64,000 nt of DNA from Parus major. Lineage: Eukaryota > Chordata > Aves > Passeriformes > Paridae. Shown here piece after piece: positions 51,111-64,000 of the stretch (position 1 is the stretch's first letter; the number at the start of each line of letters is the position of its first letter). The notes under the pieces are model-generated. The model made no database searches and was not told the DNA's origin. It saw only the letters and a list, made by a program, of their open reading frames with translations. The stretch spans positions 18,893,875 through 18,957,874 of the forward strand of contig NC_031769.1 in assembly GCF_001522545.3 (NCBI RefSeq). Reading direction: 5' to 3'. Position numbers and translations under genes: made by a program.

Positions 51111-54100
51111 GCAGCAGGACTGCAAACCTCCCACATGCACTGCCTTTTGCCTGGGCCATAATGCATGGCTGGGGAGAGTTTCTTTTGGGGTAAAGAGAGT
51201 TCAGATTCATGGAGTGGTAGACACTTTGTGATGTGGAAAGTAGAATTCAGTCTCATTATCTCACACACTGATAAAGTGGTTCACTGGAAGTTCGAGGAGG
51301 GGAAAAATTAAAGAGGAACTTTTCAGCAAGCAAGGCAGCATAAAAAAATAATAGGGTTTGAGGTTAAACAAAAGTTTAATCCAAAACAGTATTGATATTT
51401 ATTTGAACTCTGATTTTAAACTAATGGAATCGGTTTTGAAATGGAACATACTTCCAGAATGAGAAACCAAAAAGTTCCAGCTAAAGATCAATTATTTGAA
51501 CTCAAGATGCTTCAAACTTATTCTTTCAATGAATCTGCCTTTGCAGCAACACTGACACAGGCAAAAGCAATGCTGCACCAAGCAATGCCTTTGCCTGCTG
51601 GTGATCAGCAGCTATGTTACTCAGCTTTGAAAGCCACAAGGCAGCAAATCCCAGAACAGGACCTAGGAGTTCCAAGTCACACACCTCAGCCCTGCAGCTC
51701 CAGAAAAGGATGTGGTTGTGACCCTAACTTGACTTATGTCCAGTACAGTGATAGCTATGAACCCAGGACTGGAGGAGCTAGAAGGTTTCCTGAACGCTTG
51801 TGGCAGGGGCAGGTTTAACAGAGAAGTTAATATTTCAGTATAGCACTGGTCAGCAGGCTACTTTAAACCCATAGGAGAACTGTAAGAAAGTTAAGAGTGA
51901 CACAAAAGAGAAAGCAAGCATGGAAATGAGAGAAGAAAAAGGCAATTTTGTCAGTGACACTGCTGTGATGGAAACCTTATTTATATATGGATTCAGACTT
52001 CTGTGTGATGGACTATATATACACAATACCCAAGCCTTTTTTCATGGATGGCTACAGGGAAAGTAGGAATGGTGGCAGAGCAAATCATCAGTTCTCGTTT
52101 AGCCAAGGTAGTGGGCCTTAGCACAGGATAATATTCAGAATGGACACATTTCTTAGTGGACATGGTGCTATCAGTAGTCACTGAAGTAGTCAAGAAAACT
52201 AAGAAAAAAATTTGCAGCTACAATTAAAACCAAATCAACCTCAAACACAGCTTTTAAGTGGCCACATTTTCCAAGAAAGCAATCTTTACTAGAATCTGCA
52301 GAAGCATGCCAAGCTATTCTTCACTAAGTCCTTTCTTACTTATGATCTGGACCTGGTAGGAGGGCCTGAGCAATTACTATGGCCCATACAGTTGTGAGTG
52401 GAGTTAACATTTTTAATCATTTGAGACCAAAGAAAGAAATCTGCTGCTGAGCACAGCAGGGGAAGGCAGACTGGGGTTAGGACTGGTGTTAGAAAAAGTA
52501 ATTGGCTTGGGATTAGGTTTTAGGTCAGGAAGCCTGGGAAAACTTTAATGCTAGAATGATCTTAAGTGCTTAGCTGAGACAACTGACACAGGAGTAGCTG
52601 TGACACTGGCCTGTAGAAGGTCAATGCTTGGTGTTAATGATGGTTGGGGGGGTGGGGGAAAGGGACAGCTGCAACAAGTAGCCAAAGTTTGGGAGTTAAG
52701 TATTGAAAACAACTGCCCCATTTCTGTGCAGTGGCCCCAGCAGCGTAACAATCTGCTGCTGCACATCCAGCAGCCCGTTTGTCATTCCAAGCTTGCTTGC
52801 ACATGAAACCACACCACAGATTTCTCTAGCAGCCAAGAAGATCTCTGTTACTTGGAATGCCCCAGCTTGGTCTATTATGGGCATCAAGACTGCAATATGT
52901 CTAAAGTACAGCTCAGATATGACACTTTTTCTTCAATTCAACACTTGAAAGAAGTAATGCTATTGAACAAGTGTCTCCCTTAAATGTGAGGACTAAGCAG
53001 CACAGAACTTTGGCTTCCTCCCTGCTATATGGGCTGGTGTCTCTAGGCACAGCTGTTGTATCTGATGAGCCATAAACCCTGAAACCTGCTTCAGAAGAGT
53101 GCCATCATCCCCAGCAGAGATTCCAGGACCACACTGAGGTGGGCAAACAGGGAACTGGCCAGTTAAACTGACCACAGAGGTCACAGCCTATGCAGGCAGG
53201 GAATGGAGTGTGTCAGTAACATTGTTTTTAACAGTGGTTCCATTGAACTGATCTGAATCACATTCAGTACAGAGCTGATATGGCTGTGAAGAAATAAGAA
53301 GTACAATTACTTAGAAGCTGTGTTGTCTTAGTTTCACCTTTGCATATTTCCTGTGTGTTGTCATGGATCTTAAAATGCTCTGTCAGCATTCAGTGTGTAG
53401 GAATGCACAGCTGATGTGCAAAATGCCACTGTATCTTGTGCTGATAGCAAGCTTAAGGAAGGGATATATCTTCAAAGAAAAGCATAACCTAGCAAGTTTA
53501 CTTCAATTCAGCCACTGTGGCAATACTTCCTTTGCCAGGGAAATCTTTATAAGAAGGGAAGAACTCTCAGGAGCAGATGGATGCTAAAGAAAATGAATGT
53601 CTCCTTTTATCTTGTTTTGAAGTGGTCCTTTCTTGGTTATCACAGGTTGAAGAAGGTTTCTCTAGTGATTCCTGTCTCCAAGAAGAACAAAAATTATTTA
53701 GTCAGAGGTAGGTATACCCATCTGCCAGGCAACAGGCTTCCTCCGGGCAGGAAGTTCTGTAAGTAAGGCTTCCCTGTAATTTGCCCCTGCACTTTGGTCC
53801 AAACTACCCTTGAACACCTTAACTGCTGTATAAACATTAAAATGTGATTTTTTTTCTGAGTTCCACATACACCATGGAGCCTGGCTGTGTGCCTAATGAG
53901 AAATGGTAAGCAACTGTCCAGTGAAGGGTAGCTCTTATTTGATGATTTTTCATGTCAGAAATCCACCCCAGATAAGTGTTTATTGTGAGACTTTGATCTC
54001 AAAGATTTAGCTCTCCCTGCAGAACAAAAGCAGATGCTTGGTAAGCTGTAGCTGTAGTCCTGACAACCCTTTCAAATGTCTAGACAGTGGAAAGAGATGA

Positions 54101-54949
54101 TTACATCCTCTTTTAAACTCAACTGCAACAACTCAACACACCGTGTTTACTTCAGGATGAACCTATTTACACTGCCTTGTTTCATGAAACTATCTAAGTA
54201 TCTAATACTATTGAAAGATGCAGGATGATAAGGTGGTTGGGATAAAAACCTGCTTTCATTAACAGTAATAAATCTGACAGATGTACTAGGTCACATATGG
54301 TCCTTATGTAGACTTTAGCATAGACCTAGAGATTAAGGAATTTGATCACATGCATTTGCAGCTAATACTTATCATTTAAGAGTCTTGAAAATGTTAACAC
54401 ATACAGAAAGCCTGTTTAATTAATGCTCATTGAAGAACACATTAAATCCCAGAGACAAGACTGGGAAATGTCCAACATTGCTGATTTACTTTATGCCATG
54501 TATTGAACAGGGGGAGAGAAAACTGAGTTATCATAGTCATAATGGATGAAGAACTGTCTTAGTCTTACAAGACAATAGACTTAGGAGAAGAGATCTGAAA
54601 AGAGAAGGGAAGGAGATTTCACCTTAGTCAGCATCCTCAAAATAGATATCGATTCAGCAATTTCTCCAAGCAAAGCCAGCCATGGAAACTGGAAATGTTA
54701 ATGTGCCAGGTCTGCCTCTCGTCAACCACATCACTGAAGCAAGTATGGAAAAAAATTCTGGTAATGTGATTCAGGATTGTATTAAGTGCTTTGCAGTTCT
54801 GTAATTAAGAACCTAAAACTTTTCCTTTTGATAGAGTAAAACTTCTGCATTTCTTGTTAATCTATTGTGGAATTTAAAACTATCTCATGTACTTCTGATA
54901 AATCAGAAGTACTTTTCTCTCTGGGAAGCCTAAAAAGATGCTATTACCA

Positions 54950-55045
54950 GCACAGAATCACAGAACAAACTCTTTGGATGCTAGAGAACTCAGAAAAGTT
55001 TGTGAATCTCAGAAAATTCATCCAGTTCAACACACATTTTTTAAC
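54950..55045 (-). mobile_element. Possible degraded CR1 3' end
   Basis: A 'cacagaatcacagaac' start and an 'attcatccagttcaacacaca' end about 75 bp later match the reverse-oriented CR1 3' terminus. The middle is strongly diverged. Weak call. Confidence 0.35.
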
Positions 55046-56425
55046 CAAGGTCTAAGTAAATATAAACTATAAATATATTAAACCTCTTTCAGTGGCAAGC
55101 TGTTTATATCTTAAGAAAAACCCATACCACAGTATGCTTCTTTATTCTTGTAGTCAATTGTCCAGGTCAGAATACCTGCTGATGTGGAAAGCTGAGGTTA
55201 TTATTGTGGAACTGTGAACTTAAGCTTGATTCAGGAAAGTTTTATGGACTACTTTGTCAATTTTTCGGCCTCCTAACATTCATTTTGAACAGTCTTATTT
55301 CATGTGATCTGAAAAATCAGTTTCCCAGTCGTTTTTGTAAGATACCACTAAGGGAAATGTCATCAAATCAACAGGAGTTCTTACTTTTGAGGATGATTTT
55401 CTGGTTGTATTTTAATGCTTGGTTGCAATTTCAGTTTGTGGCATCTATTTTATTCAAATAATAATGAAGAAATAATCTGCAAAGATATTCCAGTATGGTC
55501 ATGTCACCAGTTCAGACTGGGTTTCAAAAATAAGTAGGTAGTAAAAACATACAAATTAGATCTAGCTATTCAGTAAATACAAGATTTTTCTGAGGTCTCA
55601 GTTTTATGCTTCACCATGAGGTCTGATCTGAGTTTCCCAGCTGCAGCTGTCAAAGTTGCTCTGCTAACAGCAATAATATTTTTTTTTTATTTCTAGTGCA
55701 AAATGAATCCTACATACAGAAGACATACTGTGTATATGAGGATTATAAACCATTTTTTTAAAATAAAAATAGCACCTAAAGCTGGCAATGTTTGAATCCT
55801 AGCAAAAAAAAGGAAAAAAGAGGGTAAATTTTAAATTTGGAAGCACTTAGTGAACTTTCAAGGACAAATAACGCATGATAATGTTAACTGAAATCTGTTT
55901 AACTCATGAAGTCATAACTCAGTTTCTCCTCAAACCATGCTGCTGCACTGGCAACAAGTAGCTCTTTAGCAATATCAAATAAGCAGATGATGCAAAAGGT
56001 ATTTTGTTCCTTATGTTCCTTTCAGTAATAAAATAAGAAGTCTATAAAACTTGGCATACTGTCTCAGGATTTTATCCTAATCTTATTAGGTATTTTTGCA
56101 GCTATAAATTTCCACATGTAATGGAATGTATCTTGAAGATGCAGGTCAATCAATGTTACAAGTCAAAATATGTTCTGAAAAATAAACTTTTTTTAATAAT
56201 CCATAATCCATTTCTTTCTAACTTTTTTTTTCATTGCATTTCCCTTGTTTCTTTTTCTTTTTGCTCATGAATAATGGTGCTTTGAAGTAAGAAAGTTAGA
56301 AACTGTGGGCTGTGTGAATAAGTTTGTGTCAAATATGCTTCAGAGATTTACACTGTCTTTATTATTCAAGTGAGTTTTTTTTTTGAGGTTTGACAGTAGT
56401 AGTTTTGTCCAAATGTTTTTCAAAG

Positions 56426-57024
56426 TGTCGTGTTTTAATCCCACTTGGCAATTAAGTACCACACAGCCACTCATTGACTGCCCCTAACGCATTCCTGAAG
56501 GGGAGAAGAATCAGAAAGAAAAGGTAAACCTTGTAGGTTGATATAAGTACACTTTAATAATCAAAACAATAATGATGAAGATCATAATAACAACAGTGGC
56601 AATAATAATAATAACCACAACAACAATAATGATAATAGAAATGATAAGGAGAGGGAGAGAGAATAATAGAATTCAGGAGAAACAAGTGAAGCACAATACA
56701 AGTGCTCATCTATACCCAGCCCATCCCTGAGCAGAGACCAGCTCCTCCCAGACAACTCCCCCAGTTTATAGACTGGGCATGATATTTATATTTACAGTGT
56801 GGAATATTCCCTTGGTGAGTCCAGGGCGGCTGTGCTCCCTGACAGCTTTTTGTGCCCCTCCTCACTAGCATACATGAGACACTTGATTTAGGGTAAGCAC
56901 AACTTAACAACAGCTAAAACATTGGTGTGTTATCTACATTATCACCATACAAAATTCAAAAAAACACAGGACTGTACCAGCTACTAAGAAGAAACTTAAC
57001 TCTGTCCCAGCCAAAACCAGGATA
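56426..57024 (-). mobile_element. Solo LTR of an avian ERVL-type endogenous retrovirus
   Basis: On the plus strand the element begins tgtcgtgttttaatcccac and 'accacacagccactca', the reverse complement of the typical 3' end of passerine ERVL LTRs. It ends 'accagctactaagaagaaa', 'cttaactctgtcccagcc', 'aaaaccaggata', the reverse complement of the 5' end. In the minus orientation a TATA box (CTATAAA) lies at 56765-56771 and an ATTAAA poly(A)-type signal at 56553-56558. Flanking 5-mers caaag (56421-56425) and aaaag (57025-57029) look like a 5-bp target duplication with one change. No internal retroviral coding region is attached, so it is a solo LTR left by recombination. Confidence 0.85.
56563..56645. 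repeat. AAT/AAC-rich simple repeat inside the LTR
   Basis: A run of aataatgat, aataacaac and aataataataataacc trinucleotides lies inside the solo LTR, downstream of its poly(A)-type signal in the LTR orientation. This appears to be an expansion after insertion. Confidence 0.7.
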
Positions 57025-60000
57025 AAAAGAAGACTAACTGCCTTTTTTTGTTTGTTTCTTTGTTGGTTTGGTTTTTAATTACAGTGTGAGATTTTGGAAA
57101 CAGCTGCACTTTTTTTTTGTACATTTGTTTTTTTGCTTTGAAAATATAACAACAGAACAGCACATTTTTCTAGATTCAGAATTTTGTTCAACACTGTGAC
57201 CCATTCCAATGCATGTAGCTTAATACTGTTTCTTTTAGTCACTGAAACACAAATAGAAAGTCTTACCTTCCCCTTTTGTCTACATTCCTTGTGACTTCAG
57301 TTACATTGGTCTGAATGGGAGTTAAATATGCAGGACCAAAGGAAAAGGTCCTTAGCTAGAGTCAGTCACATCATACTCTGGATTCAATACTGCTAAGTAA
57401 TTTAGCCAAGAAATTAGAAAACTAAGCCAGTGTGTATAACATAAGAGCAAGTTGCAGTCTAGGGAGAAAAAAACCCCAAACACGTGCAACCAACTTGGGC
57501 CTCTTGATTTTTTAATTGTACTAGTTCATTACAACAATTGTAGAATATTTTCACTTTCTTGTATGGTTGAAGAAAAAATTCCTCCTGGAAATCAATTTTA
57601 TAGGTCCATCCTGATACCAGGCAAAGCAGTTTTATCTAGTTAAGATATCTGAGCACAGTCTTTAGATTTTTTGAACTGAAATACTTGGATGTCCAGGAGA
57701 GTTATGTCTGTTCAAAACATTTGAGGATCTGGAATATAGTGGCAACACATAGCTGTATTTCAAACCCTTCTCCAGAACGCCCCTCTGAGACCTGCAGACT
57801 TGCCTGGAGCCTTTCAGCAGGTGAAATGGTTATGCAGAGATCAATTAGAAAATAGCTCTTTCCTTAATAATATCCACCCTTTAAAAACCTGTCATTCATA
57901 TTTTCATGAAAACAAGCAAAGTCTAACATGTTACACTACCCTTACTTTGTTGAAAATAATCAAATGAAAAATAATTATATCAGAGGGCATTATTTGGAGG
58001 GCTTTACAAAACTGATTTGTGAGGGTTGGGTCTTACCAGGTGTGTGAGTGTGTGTGTGTGTCATGTATGTACTCTGCTTGCTGGAAAATGCAAGACCAGG
58101 CTTCTCTGGTAGCAAGAGAGTTGTGAGCTAAGTTTTCTCATTTGAACTTGGCCCAAGTTTTAATTAGCACCCTCCTGGGTTGTGTATGCTGTCTATCTGG
58201 ACACACCTATCTTAATCCAACTTTTATTTTGGCAGTCACATAGTAGAAGGCAAGAAAATTAAAGGCAGACCATATAAATGACACACAGACGCATGGATGT
58301 GACATTTCTAAGTCCCTTTCCTACTTCTTGACAGCTGTGGTTTGTGGACAGGCAATGAGTTTCAAAGAGGAAGATGTTCTAACATGCCGCCTTTTCTCAT
58401 CTGCTGAACTGCATTTTCAAGACATGAAAAGTGGAAGAATGTCATGAAGACATGAAAATCTGATGCAATTGTAATTGAAAGACAGCATAGCTCAAAAATG
58501 GAAAAGTAAGGGTAAATATGTTGCCTAGGATTAAAAAGAAAAAGATACAGTTATAGGTGGTCTCATTAGCCTGATTTATCAAGGTTCTCAAGCAGATGAC
58601 ACTTCATTGTAGGGGAGGAAACAGAGCCAGAAGGTATAGCATGAGCTTGTCATTCAGAAGAACTGAGGTCAGTTCCCTCCTTATCATTGGCTTTTCCCAA
58701 GTCACTAGGAAAGCAGATTGCTCCCTCCTAATTCGAGAAAATACCCTGTCCTTACCTTACCAAGCTGTTGTGAGTGCCAGGCAGTGGCAGCTGTGAGGTC
58801 TGATACAAGGTAAGGACAGCCCTGCAATAGATGGTGCTGTTCCCACACTTCAGAATCAGGGTGTCCTGTGGTCTCTCATCTACAAGTCATGTGCTGAGAA
58901 AATCTAGATATTTTTTTTGTTCTATGATAGTGTCACAAAAAACAAGATTATTAAAACATTTCCCCCCACCTTCCTCAAGTAATATTCAGCTTCCTTGCTT
59001 TAGGGTTTTTATTTGTTACCTACTATTATCTCTCCCTACAGCAGTTTTCCTCTACTAAATCAGGTCATTATTCATCTGTTTCCACACATTGCCCTCTCTC
59101 CCTAAAGCAAGTAGAAGCTCATTCATTCCATTCAAGTATGGAAAATACATTTTCAAAATGCTAGTCCTAGCTGCTACGTGTCGGAATCAGCTTAACAATT
59201 TGTATCAAATCCTTTGTTCAGAAGACAAAAGAACCAGCAAAGAGGATAATGGATTACCCACTGTCGTGTCTCATCTGGAAGTTATCTAAAGGCTGCTTTG
59301 ATAAGTAGAGTGAGAGTCGTTGGTGTAACTAATATTGTGCCATTATATTGCTATAACCTGTAAAACACAGAGACACCAGGATCATAAGAAAGGCTGCTAC
59401 AGAGCATCCAAACTGGTTAACAACAGTGAAGGAAACACTGGCATCTTATCCATTACATATATTGCACTGAAGTAAAAAAAAATATTTTTCTAGCTGGATT
59501 GGGGTATTAGAAGTCTTTATACAAATCAACTTCTTGTTGATGAGGAATTAGATGTTTTTAGCATGGCATAAGAGATTAATTAGATGAATATAGACATACT
59601 CAAACAGAAACCTTACTACTTGATTGTCTTGCAGATTCTACAATAATATGTGCCTGTCAAAGAATGTAGATACCAGCATTTAACAACAAAGGTATTCAGG
59701 GTAATGTGCTGCCTGGTAATCAGTTCTGCTGATGCCTGGCTGTAAAGGTGTAACTCCATTGGTCAACCATTTCCTGGACAGTTACAACACCAATTGACTC
59801 ACGGTATTTTAAGTAGCTCATAAAAATCTCCCCATTAAAACAAATAAACAAAAAACGAATCTAGTAATTTTTCAAAGACTTTGCCAAAAGCTTAAAAAGG
59901 GTTTTGGTACCACTTTTGTCTTCCTTTTCCTGGTGAAAGAAGGTGTGAATACAAGAGCAAGTGTTTAACTCAATAGATCCAAAGGACAGAATAACATTTG

Positions 60001-63000
60001 TTAGTATGTCCTATTAGCTCTATGCACCGTGTTTCTTTCTTTCCCTGTTGTACATTGCGATGTCTGAAACATCCACATCTGTCACAACCCTCTCAAAATC
60101 TCTTTAGTACAAAGTGGAGAACTCAGATATTCATAACAATTGTTTCATGGGTTTTGTGTTCTTTCATTTAGAGCATTGCTTTGCGTTTCCCTAAAATTAA
60201 TAATTGTTTTAAAGACTTGGAAGAAAAGAACAAGAAAAATAAGTTTATACATAAATAATCCAGGAAATAGATTGTAGCTATAAACTCCAGGAAATATTAA
60301 TGGGTGAGAGGGTCAGCAGAAGTTAAGCAGTGACCCAGAAGTAATAGCACATTTTTGTTTTCAGCTCCAATATGCCGAGTGCAAAGGAACAAATTGATTT
60401 TTTTAAAGCTTTGGAAATTAAACCAACCACAGTAAAAGTGTTTTATTACACATCAGCCAAAAAAAATGTAAACCCTGCCATAAAAGCTAGTCAAGTAAAA
60501 CCAAACATTACCACAGAAACAGAAGGCAAGATTCTCTTTGTATTTCAGGTGATTCCTCCCTAGGGCTGTGATTCCCTAATTGCTTTATTGCTACCACTGA
60601 TGGTAGGATTTGGCATAGCTCTGGGGGCCAGTGCAGTGTGACGCTACAGAACTAGCTTTCTCTTGGAAAAGGGAAAGTTGAGGAGTTCTGAGATGAAATA
60701 GAAGACATGAATGGAATAATTTGTTCTTAAAATTAATAAAATTTAAAGCCACTTTTCAATCTGTTGAAAATATTGTTAAAATCTCGGGATGGAGTACCAA
60801 AAGCTGAAATCTATGCCTAAAGCATGTCCCATAGTGTCTGCACAGAAACTCCTCACTTCTACACACAGCATGTATCACCCACCTCTAAGTAACTTAAAAC
60901 CGGCATAGATTAGTCCTGCTTCATCAATCCCTTCATCTCAGAGCCACTATTTCCCCTTTTGTGGGGAAATCCAGACACCAGTCCAGCCTCTCTTGCAGGC
61001 TTCAAGCTGCACTAGCCTGCTGATGCCTCCTGCCCTGGGTAGGGCGCCTCTCCACACCTCGCTGCTCCAGCAGCTCTAGAGGCAGTTGAGATATCACCAT
61101 CCATCACCTTCCCACAAGCTGATTTTTGGTCCTTTATAGCATCTGCCCCTCATTAACTGCTTGCTATAGGAACAGGGGTGTTGTTAACCTGTTCACTGCC
61201 ATGCCATGAAGTGTACACGCTTCATCAGTCCTTGGTAGTTCCACCTGGTGTGACTGGGGGAAGAAGTTTCTAATTATCAGATAAAAGCTGGCTGAAAAGT
61301 TTTATCAGCTCCATTGTATTCTGCATAAAGATCAGCCTGTGCCCAAAATTGTTAAGTTAGCAGGAACAGAGAACATTCTGTTTAAAATGGCATGATGTGG
61401 TTCACCTGCATTGGTATTGGTCTCAGCAATCATTTTTTAAAATCAAATCTTCCTACATTTGCAGCTCACAAAGAAGTGTGTTTGAGGTTTGGAGAGAATG
61501 TTGGGGTAATGATATCTGTTAAGAAAACCTGAAATATTTTTAAAATTATTTTACCATTGCTCAGAAATATCAGTGCTAACAGATCTCATTCTACTTTTTG
61601 ATTGATTGCTGTGGTTATGAAAAAACAAACAACTTCCTCAGATCTTGGCTCTGCATTGATCATGTATTAAAAAAGCTGTCAGGAAAGTAATTGCGTTTTA
61701 AAATGTATAAAGTATGTGCAAATTTGTGTTTATCTGTATTTGTTCTTATGCGTCTGTTATTCCAAGTTTAGAAAGAGAACAAGAAGAAAATACATTTCAG
61801 TTAACAAACTGTCTTTATTCTGGGTACATGTAGGACCCAAAATATAACATTTGGGGGGAACTATGTAGTAGAAAACCTGTGCTGAACATTTTTCCTTAAA
61901 CAGTAACATGTAACTATATTCCAATTCCTTCCCCTTTATTAAATAATGTGCAGCACAAGAATAAAATAAAAAACAAAGTCTGAATACTCAGGACTGAAGG
62001 TAAATAAAGTCAACTTTTGGATAATAAAATCATCATGAAGCAGTATCTTAAATTGAATTTTTAATATATATATCTAGATGCCAAATATAGTGTTGTCTGC
62101 TGTGAGGACAGATCTTGAATCTCTGAAGACACAAATAAACACTCCAGAATTTGGTGGATTTTCTATAATAAGTTAAATTAACCTTGCATTGTAAGGCACT
62201 TTGCACACCCAGTATCTCATAGCAGGGAAGGCATAGACAAATACGCATTGCGTTGTCTGGTTCTTATTTCCAGATGGCAGCATCCTTTCACAGGCTGCTT
62301 GTTATTTATTCGAGCAATGCTTGCATCTTTAAGTCTCAAAGCTTTGGGAGGAAAAGTAATTTATTTGTAATTTAAAAATATAAAAAATGTTAACTAAAAA
62401 TTTTAAATGTAAGCATTTGTAATATATTGCTACTAAGCTAAATCCTTGTTCAGCTGTACCTACTGATGATGTTGACTGAGGACATCAGTTTGATTAACCG
62501 TGAGAACCCAGGGGAAGTGGTTACTGGTTTGCGGTCCCCAGCAGGCACTGGACTCAAAGGAGCCAGAGCAAAGCACTGTGTTCACTGTTTCACCCTCTGG
62601 CATGTTTGGTCCCTAGCACATGGTCAGCTCCATCAGGACCTGCAACCACTTGAAAATGGGAGGCAAAGCTTGTCAATCACAAGCCTGGAAGCAGTGTGCT
62701 TGAGCAAGTCCCTGCAGTGCAGACTCACAAGCAGTGTCCCAGTGGAGCAGGGTATGCAAAGAGTGAGGCACCGCTCTGGGGGAGGTGTGCGGGAAGTCAC
62801 CAACCATATCTCCCTATAAAATAAACAAAGTAATCCATTTCCAGAGGAAGATGCTTCCCACCAGGCAGCACACTCAGGAGAAGCAAGCAAGCCTTGTGGT
62901 GAGAAGTCCTGAGGGGAAAGGAGCATCTGCCTTCCCAGAGCTCTCTAGCCCATAAGCACACACCTGCAAACCCAAATCGTTATATTTGAATTCATAGCAC

Positions 63001-64000
63001 AAAAGTCCCTTCCTAGAGCTCATTTTGGATAATAAAATAACTTCCTTCAAATCTCTGATGGGGATTGGGTGTTGATGTCTGATCCTAGCTTCTGAAAGCC
63101 ATTTCTTAAGGTGATGAGGAAGGCACTTTCTTTCAAGGGATTAGTCATGAAATTGCATGATGGATAAGACCCAGAAATCAACATCCTTATGCAGCAATCT
63201 CTTGTTTCAAACTGTCTGGCAGAGAATCTCACATTTACTCTAAAAATGTGTGTTTTCAAGAGAATTTGTGGAGAGTGTCTATAGCTTGCCCTTGCCTATG
63301 TATTTTTCTGGGAAATCTGTAGATTTGGGGTTGACTGTTTTGTTTTGCCTCTCACTTCTTCCCACCAGAAGAGTAACGTAGTCTAGGAATTCTAAGACAA
63401 ATGCATGAAGCAGCAGGTGATTTTCCTTCCCATATTTGTGAACATACACGTTGGCAATGTTTCATCCTTCTGTGAGGGGAAGTTCAGCATGAGCTGGTCA
63501 CCAGATTGGTGCAGGGAAACTGAAGTTTTCACAGGTCTCAGGCAGGATATTTGGTTTAGTGTGCTTGGATAAAGGGGTCTGAATTGTTGTGTTGCACTGC
63601 ATAAACCTAAATCCTTACAGCAGGAGAAAGGAGGGAGATCCAGACTTGTATTCTCCCTCAGTTGCCACATTTAAACTGGACCTCAACTACTGACTGCCCA
63701 CCTGATAATTTCATGATCAACCATCTAATGATATCCTAATATTAGGGGCCATATAAGTTCTTTAAATCATTATGAAAAATTTAAAAGTTAAGGTAGAATA
63801 TCTAATTTTTTTTCATTAAACTTCCTGACTGAGTGCAGTGATCACATATGTTACCCAGAGAGAATATCTGTCAGTTCCAGGAATTATTAATTCTTATTTC
63901 CACCTATAAAGCTAAAAAAAGGATTAGCACAAATGTAGTATTGTTTTCAAACCTGAATAAAATTTAGCTTCTTTTGTAGCTGGGCATTTCTCTTTTTTGC
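57025..64000. other. Upstream intergenic sequence; no gene recognised
   Basis: Only a short TG microsatellite was recognised. Two locally GC-richer patches, about 60940-61260 and 62480-62960, stand out from the AT-rich background and may be old unrecognised repeats. Confidence 0.5.
58041..58061. repeat. Short (TG)n microsatellite
   Basis: Ten TG-type units with one interruption (tgtgtgagtgtgtgtgtgtg). Confidence 0.8.

Larger units (their letters stand above)
48061..56425. other. Upstream intergenic sequence; no gene recognised
   Basis: Contains the AT-rich tract at 48.8 kb, a CNE-like stretch at 51.0 kb and a possible CR1 end at 55.0 kb. Frames of 149 codons (minus, 49997-50446) and 125 codons (plus, 51441-51818) were examined and not supported as genes. 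Confidence 0.5.

Noticed and set aside
51441..51818. 125-codon plus-strand frame
   Set aside because: It has an ATG, but no recognisable family, no CpG-rich promoter and no splice context; its composition looks random.

Overview
The window looks like passerine bird nuclear DNA. It is AT-rich, contains no dense gene cluster, and carries several CR1 LINE fragments. It also carries a tRNA-Ile/CR1 composite SINE of the type known from passerines (TguSINE1-like) and a solo LTR of the passerine ERVL type. One assembly gap of 151 Ns sits inside a GGGATGGA tandem repeat.

Only one gene is supported. A CpG island at about 45.5-47.4 kb holds a minus-strand first coding exon (46110-46218). It encodes a 36-residue secretory leader that ends in a strong GTAAG splice donor in phase 1. 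I do not recognise the gene. Transcription would run leftwards, so positions 1-46109 would be intron 1 or beyond, and 46.3-64 kb would be promoter and upstream sequence. I found no convincing second exon, so intron 1 is probably at least 46 kb or the later exons are too short to see by eye.

Region by region: 1-43.3 kb is AT-rich noncoding DNA with CR1 relics (7.1, 13.5-14.2, 18.1, 26.4 and 40.3 kb), one SINE (29.3 kb), and a 71-bp MITE-like palindrome centred on a CRE-type TGACGTCA (30.0 kb). Several short stretches in it look like conserved noncoding elements. At 43.3-43.6 kb lie a G-quadruplex-capable repeat with the gap, a CpG-rich patch and a CTCF-like motif. At 45.5-47.4 kb lie the CpG-island promoter, exon 1, GC boxes and a 13-bp tandem array of CACCTG E2-boxes. 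At 47.6-48.1 kb is a candidate enhancer rich in homeodomain sites, with two identical TAAT-rich 12-mers spaced 21 bp apart. From 48 to 64 kb there is upstream intergenic sequence with one solo LTR (56.4-57.0 kb) and microsatellites.

Most open reading frames of 60-150 codons here behave as chance frames. I found no CRISPR array, no functional tRNA or rRNA gene, and no clear undescribed coding system. The most interesting leads are regulatory: the E2-box array, the 21-bp-phased homeodomain repeat, the palindrome-derived CRE, and the CTCF/G4 pair in intron 1.
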